This document shows, piece by piece, positions 50,592 to 54,798 of a stretch of DNA of 54,798 nt; position 1 is the first letter of the stretch; each line of letters begins with the position of its first letter. The DNA is from CAZMGV01 sp964621525 [NCBI: uncultured bacterium] (GTDB lineage: Bacteria; JAGRBM01). The notes under the pieces are model-generated. The model did not search any database. It was not told the origin of the DNA and worked only from the letters and a program-made list of their open reading frames with translations. The translations under genes and the position numbers were made by a program. The stretch is from contig CAZUMS010000026.1 of assembly GCA_964621525.1 (NCBI GenBank), positions 1 through 54,798 of the forward strand, given 5' to 3'.

Positions 50592-51203
50592 ATGGCTCTC
50601 AAGCTTTACTATGCACCCCGGACCCGTTCGACCCGCCCGCGCTGGGTTCTGGAAGAACTGGGCGTCCCGTACGAAATCGAACGAATCAACATGGCCGCCG
50701 GCGACCACAAGAAGCCCGAATATATGGCCATCCAGCCACTGGGTGCCGTACCCGCCTTCAAGGACGGCGACCAGCCGATTTTCGAATCCGCCGCGATCTG
50801 CATGCACCTGGCGGACAAGTTCCCGGACAAGGGCCTTGCCCCCGCTCCCGGAACGCCCGCACGGGCCGAATACTACCAGTGGATCTTTTTCGGCATGGCG
50901 ACCATGGAGCCGGTCGTTACCACCGTATTCCAGCATCAGGTGATGCTGCCGCCCGAGAAGCGCGACCCGAACGCCCTCGACGCCGCGAAGGTCCGTTACC
51001 AGACTATCCTGAACGTGATTTCGAAGGCTCTCTCGGGCAAGCAGTTTATCGCTGGCGGGAAATTCTCCGTCGCCGACGTGGTGATCGGTTCCATTCTCCA
51101 GTGGTCCAAGGCGATGGGGCTCCTGAACGACAACCCCGATCTCGTTGCCTACGTAAAGACGCTTACTGAGCGCCCGGCCTTCAAGCGGGCCATCGCGGAC
51201 TAA
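50592..51203 (+). CDS. Glutathione S-transferase family protein
   Basis: A 203-residue soluble enzyme with a thioredoxin-like N-terminal domain (LKLYYAPRTRSTRPRWVLEE, the cis-Pro in LGAVPAF and the gamma-glutamyl-binding ESAAI) and a helical C-terminal domain (FIAGGKFSVADVVIGSIL). It would conjugate or reduce electrophiles with glutathione. It is divergent from the sensor kinase gene, sharing a 126-nt gap. A GAGG site lies 10 nt before the ATG. Substrate unknown. Confidence 0.92.
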   Translation: MALKLYYAPRTRSTRPRWVLEELGVPYEIERINMAAGDHKKPEYMAIQPLGAVPAFKDGDQPIFESAAICMHLADKFPDKGLAPAPGTPARAEYYQWIFFGMATMEPVVTTVFQHQVMLPPEKRDPNALDAAKVRYQTILNVISKALSGKQFIAGGKFSVADVVIGSILQWSKAMGLLNDNPDLVAYVKTLTERPAFKRAIAD

Positions 51204-51225
51204 AAGCCGGAGAAACGCCCCGGAA

Positions 51226-51996
51226 CTATTCGGCCGGAGGGGCCTCGACTTCCTGTTCGCTGCGGGTGGCTTCGATCGTCCAGAGCCCCGAGCCGGGCAG
51301 AGTGAAGGTCTCGGCCAGAGAACATTCCACCGGTGCCGAATCCAGCGGAAGGATTCCGGGACCGGGGTTGTAATTGTTGTACGCCGTTACGAGATCGAAC
51401 ACGAGGCGAAGCGAGGTCGTATGGCCCGGCTCCTCGCTGATCCGCCGGTCATCGCCCGCGATCGGGATCAGGTACGAATAGTTCACGCAGGACCCGGCCT
51501 CGATGTTCCGGGTAATGGGTGGAACGCCCGGCAGACCGGCGGGTGGTGTCACCTGGCCTGTGTAGAATACCGACGTGCCGGAAATGTCGGTTCCCTCCGG
51601 AGCGTCGGACGGGGTGCTGCCCGCTGGTCCAAGATTGACCCTGAGATAGCAGTAATCGCCGGGAGCCACCTCGTAAGTTCCAAAATCGAGCGGAGCCTCG
51701 CTGCTGTTCAGCAGCGTCGCCACACCCTCCGACTGGATAATCCCGTTCTCCCCGGCATCGCCGGCATCGCACGGCTGGAGTGCCACCGACTGGATGGCAA
51801 GGTAGAATTGATCGATCCGGAACTTGAACCCGATGTCAGACGTGAACTGCTGGATCTCCGGCACAGGATCCACAACGCCGCCGGGCCTCACGCCCTGCAC
51901 GACAACCTCCAGCGGAACGAATATCTTCTTGTCGCTTCCGCAACCGCCCAGAGCAAGCGCCAATACGGCCAGACCGGCCAGTTTCCTCAGACTCAT
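51226..51996 (-). CDS. Lipoprotein similar in layout to 46889-47665
   Basis: A 256-residue predicted lipoprotein with a textbook lipobox LGGC (Cys about residue 19). The blocks FKFRIDQFYLAIQSVALQPC, PGDYCYLRVNLGPAG and GTSVFYTGQV line up by eye with FTVDIEKAYFVVTGAELVAC, PGRYCTAKITIGPAD and KSLYLSGVW in the other lipoprotein. The two are probably paralogues. This copy lacks the histidine clusters. ATG 51996 is preferred; a GTG at 52008 lies too close to the purine-rich run. It is separated from the kinase operon by the divergent glutathione transferase gene. No activity is known. Confidence 0.7.
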   Translation of the reverse strand: MSLRKLAGLAVLALALGGCGSDKKIFVPLEVVVQGVRPGGVVDPVPEIQQFTSDIGFKFRIDQFYLAIQSVALQPCDAGDAGENGIIQSEGVATLLNSSEAPLDFGTYEVAPGDYCYLRVNLGPAGSTPSDAPEGTDISGTSVFYTGQVTPPAGLPGVPPITRNIEAGSCVNYSYLIPIAGDDRRISEEPGHTTSLRLVFDLVTAYNNYNPGPGILPLDSAPVECSLAETFTLPGSGLWTIEATRSEQEVEAPPAE

Positions 51997-52058
51997 AAGA
52001 TGTCTCACTCCCCGGACCGGTTATCTATCCCGAAGGCAGGGAAACGGCAAAGGGGCTT

Positions 52059-53477
52059 CTACAGCAGGTTCGCTGACTTTTCGGCCAGTTCACTCCGCTC
52101 ACCCTGGGTCAGGACCACGTTCCCGGCAATGTGCTCCCCCTTGAACTTCTCGATCACATAGGTGAGCCCGTTGGAGAGCGAGTCCACGTAGGGATTGTCG
52201 ATCTGGTAGGGATCGCCCGTGAGCACGATCTTCGTGCCCTCTCCTGCCCGGGTGAGGATCGTTTTGATCTCATGGGGGGTGAGGTTCTGCGCCTCGTCCA
52301 CAATCACGAACTGGTGCGGGATCGTCCGGCCGCGAATGTAGGTGAGCGGTTCAATCTCCAGAATGCCGAGGTCGATCAGGTCCTGATATCGGCGGCGTTT
52401 CTGGCCGCCCCGCATGTAATCGCCACCCCGTTTTTTCTCGGACGGCGATTCGGAATCGGCCGAGAGCAGGTATTCGACATTGTCGAAAATGGGCTGCATC
52501 CAGGGTTTGAGCTTCTCGTCCACATCGCCCGGCAGGAAGCCGAGGTCGCGGCCCAGCGGGAAGATCGGCCTGGAGACAAGCAGTTTCTGGTAGCGATGGT
52601 CGTCCGCCGTGCGCATAAGGGCACAGGCAATGGCGAGCAGCGTCTTTCCGGTACCCGCCTTGCCGACGAGGGTCACGAGCTGGATCCGGTCGTCCAGCAG
52701 GAGATCCATGGCGAATACCTGCTCGCGGTTCCGGGGCCGGACACCCCACACGGCATCCTTGGGCGGTTTCACGAGGAACAGGCCGCTCGAGCCGTTCTCC
52801 CGGTGCCGGGCGAGTGCCGAATGGCTGGGCACATGCTTGTCCGTCAGGACAATGCACTCGTTGGGGTCGAACGGCGGCTGTCCTTCTCCAAGCTCATAAT
52901 GAAGCTGCCCCTCGCGGTAGAGCCGGTCGATCACGTCGGGTTCGACTTCGAGATGCCGGAGCCGCCGGTAGAGGTTTTCGAGATCCCGGGCGGGCCCCAC
53001 CTGGTAGTCCACCGCCTTCAGGCCGAGTGCATCCGCCTTGATACGGAGGTTCACATCGCGGGAAATGACATGCACGTCCGGCCGCGACTCCCGCAGCAGC
53101 ATCGTCTCGCGGGCCGAGAACTGGGCAAAGAGATTTCCCTGCTGGATGGCGAGCGCCACCGAGAGGATGCGGTTGTCCGCCTTATGATTGTCGAGATCGT
53201 CCGGCAGCAGCCGGAGATCGGTCTCGAACCCGACGGCGACGATGAACTTACCGCCCCCGTCCAGGTCCACCCCGTGGGAGAGCAGCCCCTTTGCCCGCAG
53301 ACTGTCCATGTATCGCATGACCATGCGGGCGTTGCGGCCGAGTTCCGTCTGGTCGCGCTTAAAAGTGTCGAGTTCCTCGACGACCGTGATCGGAATGACG
53401 ACGTACTCGGAAGCGAACTTCGAGATGGCCGTTGGGTCGAACAGAAGGACGTTCGTGTCCAGCACGTAAAATTTCAA
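52059..53477 (-). CDS. PhoH family protein with PIN domain
   Basis: A 472-residue fusion of a PIN nuclease domain (about 1-150; acidic residues in YVLDTNVLLFDP, VVEELDTFKR and DNRILSVAL) and a PhoH ATPase domain (about 245-465; Walker A GKAGTGKTLLAIA, Walker B FVIVDEAQN, then TGDPYQID). This architecture is that of PhoH2, reported to unwind and cleave RNA in mycobacteria and often linked to toxin-antitoxin systems. No antitoxin gene is visible next to it. A basic insertion with KKRGGDYMRGGQKRRR lies in the ATPase domain. Confidence 0.93.
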   Translation of the reverse strand: MKFYVLDTNVLLFDPTAISKFASEYVVIPITVVEELDTFKRDQTELGRNARMVMRYMDSLRAKGLLSHGVDLDGGGKFIVAVGFETDLRLLPDDLDNHKADNRILSVALAIQQGNLFAQFSARETMLLRESRPDVHVISRDVNLRIKADALGLKAVDYQVGPARDLENLYRRLRHLEVEPDVIDRLYREGQLHYELGEGQPPFDPNECIVLTDKHVPSHSALARHRENGSSGLFLVKPPKDAVWGVRPRNREQVFAMDLLLDDRIQLVTLVGKAGTGKTLLAIACALMRTADDHRYQKLLVSRPIFPLGRDLGFLPGDVDEKLKPWMQPIFDNVEYLLSADSESPSEKKRGGDYMRGGQKRRRYQDLIDLGILEIEPLTYIRGRTIPHQFVIVDEAQNLTPHEIKTILTRAGEGTKIVLTGDPYQIDNPYVDSLSNGLTYVIEKFKGEHIAGNVVLTQGERSELAEKSANLL

Positions 53478-53554
53478 AGAGCAGAGACCTCCGCAACCGC
53501 CCGGCGGGAACGGCCCTGTGGGAGCCGCTGCCGGTATCTGCCGGGTATCCGAAG

Positions 53555-54163
53555 TCAGTCCGGTTTCAGACCGGCCGACCGGTCGAACAGCCCGCGATAA
53601 ACGTCGAGCGGTTGCACTCCTAAAGCCCTCATGCCCCCGACGAGGATTGTCGGAACACCGGTCACGAGTTCATCGTAGCCGGCCTCCCGGTTCTCCTCGA
53701 CCTTGTCGAAATGAACGCGCTCGTCGAGCGCCTGACGGAGCTTGGCGACATCAGCTCCGCATTGCCCGGCGATATCCAGCAGCACGGACTGGCTGCCGAT
53801 ATCGCGGTTCTCCAGGAAAAGAGCGTCAAACACCCGGCCGCGGAATTTCTCGCCCACAGGGGTATCGCCAAGCTCCAGAACGGCTTCCAGTGCGAGGTGC
53901 GTGTTCGGCATGATTGCCGGCGGACGGATTTCGATTCCGTATTCCTGGGCCGACTGCTCAACCTGCTTCCAGAGACCAGCGAAAGAGGCCGAGCCCAACG
54001 CCCCCGCCCTGAGTCCTGCCGGAGGAATCTCCGGATGAAGCTCGAAACCGATCCAGGTGGTTTTGATCTCGTAGTCGCCGCGCAGGCGGTCAAGCTGCTT
54101 TTCGGCGAGGTAGCAGTACGGACAGAGAAAATCCGAATAGATCCGAAGCGGTATCGCCGTCAC
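53555..54163 (-). CDS. DsbA family oxidoreductase (FrnE-like)
   Basis: A 202-residue thioredoxin-fold protein with CPYC at about residues 14-17 (YSDFLCPYCYLAEKQL) and a cis-Pro loop near the end (TGVPTILVGG). An inserted helical domain (about 55-150) lies between. There is no signal peptide, so it is a cytoplasmic FrnE-like member rather than a periplasmic DsbA. FrnE-type proteins are linked to oxidative-stress tolerance and polyketide pathways. The start is GTG at 54163 with GGAGAAA about 12 nt upstream. The gene lies 77 nt upstream of phoH on the same strand. Confidence 0.88.
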   Translation of the reverse strand: MTAIPLRIYSDFLCPYCYLAEKQLDRLRGDYEIKTTWIGFELHPEIPPAGLRAGALGSASFAGLWKQVEQSAQEYGIEIRPPAIMPNTHLALEAVLELGDTPVGEKFRGRVFDALFLENRDIGSQSVLLDIAGQCGADVAKLRQALDERVHFDKVEENREAGYDELVTGVPTILVGGMRALGVQPLDVYRGLFDRSAGLKPD

Positions 54164-54356
54164 TCGAATAGACCGTTTCTCCGGGGGTGCTGGAGCCGGG
54201 CACAGGTCCCGGTGATTCCAGTTCTACTGGGCGCTTTTGAGCGCCGGTCCCCCTTGTTAATAGAATAAGTATACCCACAACCTTTGCCGGGGCCTAGCGG
54301 AAAATCCGGGTTGCCCGTAACGGCCTGGTGACGGAATCGTCAGGACTAGAAGAGAG

Positions 54357-54388
54357 CGGGCCAGTCTCCGCTTCCGGAAACCGGCCCG
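54357..54388 (-). terminator. Terminator-like hairpin for the edge gene
   Basis: On the minus strand CGGGCC (54388-54383) pairs with GGCCCG (54362-54357) around a 20-nt loop, and a T/C-rich tail CTCTCTTCT follows. It lies just after the stop of the truncated gene at the window edge. The stem is short, so confidence is modest. Confidence 0.4.
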
Positions 54389-54413
54389 TCAAACTCCGTT
54401 TCAGACCGGATGA

Positions 54414-54798
54414 CTACTCGACCGAAATTTCGCCGGGGCAGTTACTGGTCGCCCCCCCGAACGTGGCAGTGAATTCGTAATCTTCGCTTTCTGCGACAAA
54501 ACCTGCATTGAAAATCAGGTTGTCATCCACCACCAGCGGGAACAGATACGGGGTCTCCGGATTGGTCGTGCCTTCGAGATCCACAACTTCCTCGACCGTC
54601 GGTGTGAGCGTCGGTATCGGTACATTGATGGTCAGGCTGATATCGATGGCACCATCCCCGATTTCCCATGCATCGACGCCATCGTCTTCGGCCTCGCCGG
54701 AGAAAGTCCCAAATGTATCGTTGTCACCGAAAATACCGGCAAATTCGCTGCCGTTAAAAACCACCACACCAGGAGCATTACCTGTGTAGTCGGCGCTA
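54414..54798 (-). CDS. Hypothetical protein, 5' end outside window
   Basis: The reading frame stays open to the last base, so the start lies beyond the window; a GTG at 54767 is probably an internal valine. The visible ~128 residues are acidic, low in Lys/Arg, and rich in Thr, Val, Gly and Asp (WEIGDGAIDISLTINVPIPT, FTATFGGATSNCPGEISVE). They look like the C-terminal beta-sheet domain of a secreted or surface protein. No family is recognised. Confidence 0.6.
   Translation of the reverse strand, partial: SADYTGNAPGVVVFNGSEFAGIFGDNDTFGTFSGEAEDDGVDAWEIGDGAIDISLTINVPIPTLTPTVEEVVDLEGTTNPETPYLFPLVVDDNLIFNAGFVAESEDYEFTATFGGATSNCPGEISVE

Overview
The window is a gene-dense, high-GC (roughly 60-65% by eye) bacterial chromosome segment from a Gram-negative organism. 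It encodes a periplasmic Skp/OmpH-type chaperone, several lipoproteins, an outer-membrane-type barrel and a lysophosphatidate acyltransferase-like enzyme. The mixture of oxygen-using enzymes (Baeyer-Villiger monooxygenase, glutathione transferase, RegB/RegA-like sensor pair) with Fe-S enzymes typical of anaerobes (acyl-CoA dehydratase activase, GlpA/GlpB) suggests a metabolically versatile 'deltaproteobacterial-type' lineage, probably uncultured. The taxonomic guess is inference; no rRNA gene is present. I see no prophage, insertion sequence or CRISPR array.

Layout. 1-383: non-coding edge with a G-run/C-run inverted repeat and a 10-bp tandem repeat. 384-6055: housekeeping genes (dxr, DUF58 pair, radC, acyltransferase, DoxX-like). 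6102-8406: terminator, tRNA-Leu(CAA), a secreted HEAT-repeat protein and a degenerate receiver protein. 8621-10655: a membrane TlpA fusion and a lower-GC DUF4268/nuclease-like gene. 10849-14120: a CrtI-like FAD oxidoreductase convergent with a glutamate-synthase-like flavoprotein, separated by a cluster of inverted repeats. 14299-15693: response regulator and a DciA-like pair. 15868-18084: TetR regulator and Baeyer-Villiger monooxygenase with a palindromic operator at the tetR start. 18281-23457: a coupled three-gene unit (charged membrane protein, gamma-glutamyltransferase, glycosyltransferase), a TPR protein and tmk. 23458-25951: prpE and a zinc-binding glycine-rich membrane protein.

26035-35575 (minus strand) is a long, tightly spaced operon: glpA, glpB, two alkyl-DHAP-synthase-family flavoproteins, a GlpC-like Fe-S protein, a lipid kinase, skp/ompH and an unknown gene. 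The gene content points to glycerol-3-phosphate/DHAP chemistry linked to lipid (possibly ether-lipid) synthesis. 35734-38909 encodes a periplasmic TPR-like protein coupled to a membrane GAF-GGDEF diguanylate cyclase.

38984-46887 is the most unusual block: a TetR regulator divergent from a 1212-residue protein with two fused HgdC/BcrA-type activase domains plus DUF2229, a Cys-rich partner of unknown activity, and a patatin-like lipase. A perfect 8+4+8 palindrome lies at the predicted transcription start of the activase gene. Its core closely matches the palindrome at the other tetR gene (15871-15886), giving a shared consensus GANTGA-N-ATG-TCANTC.

46889-51996: an operon of a RegB-like sensor kinase carrying a His/Met-rich loop, a RegA-like regulator, an outer-membrane protein and a His-rich lipoprotein. 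A glutathione transferase and a second, apparently paralogous lipoprotein lie nearby. 52059-54798: PhoH-type PIN-ATPase, DsbA-family oxidoreductase, and a gene cut by the window edge.
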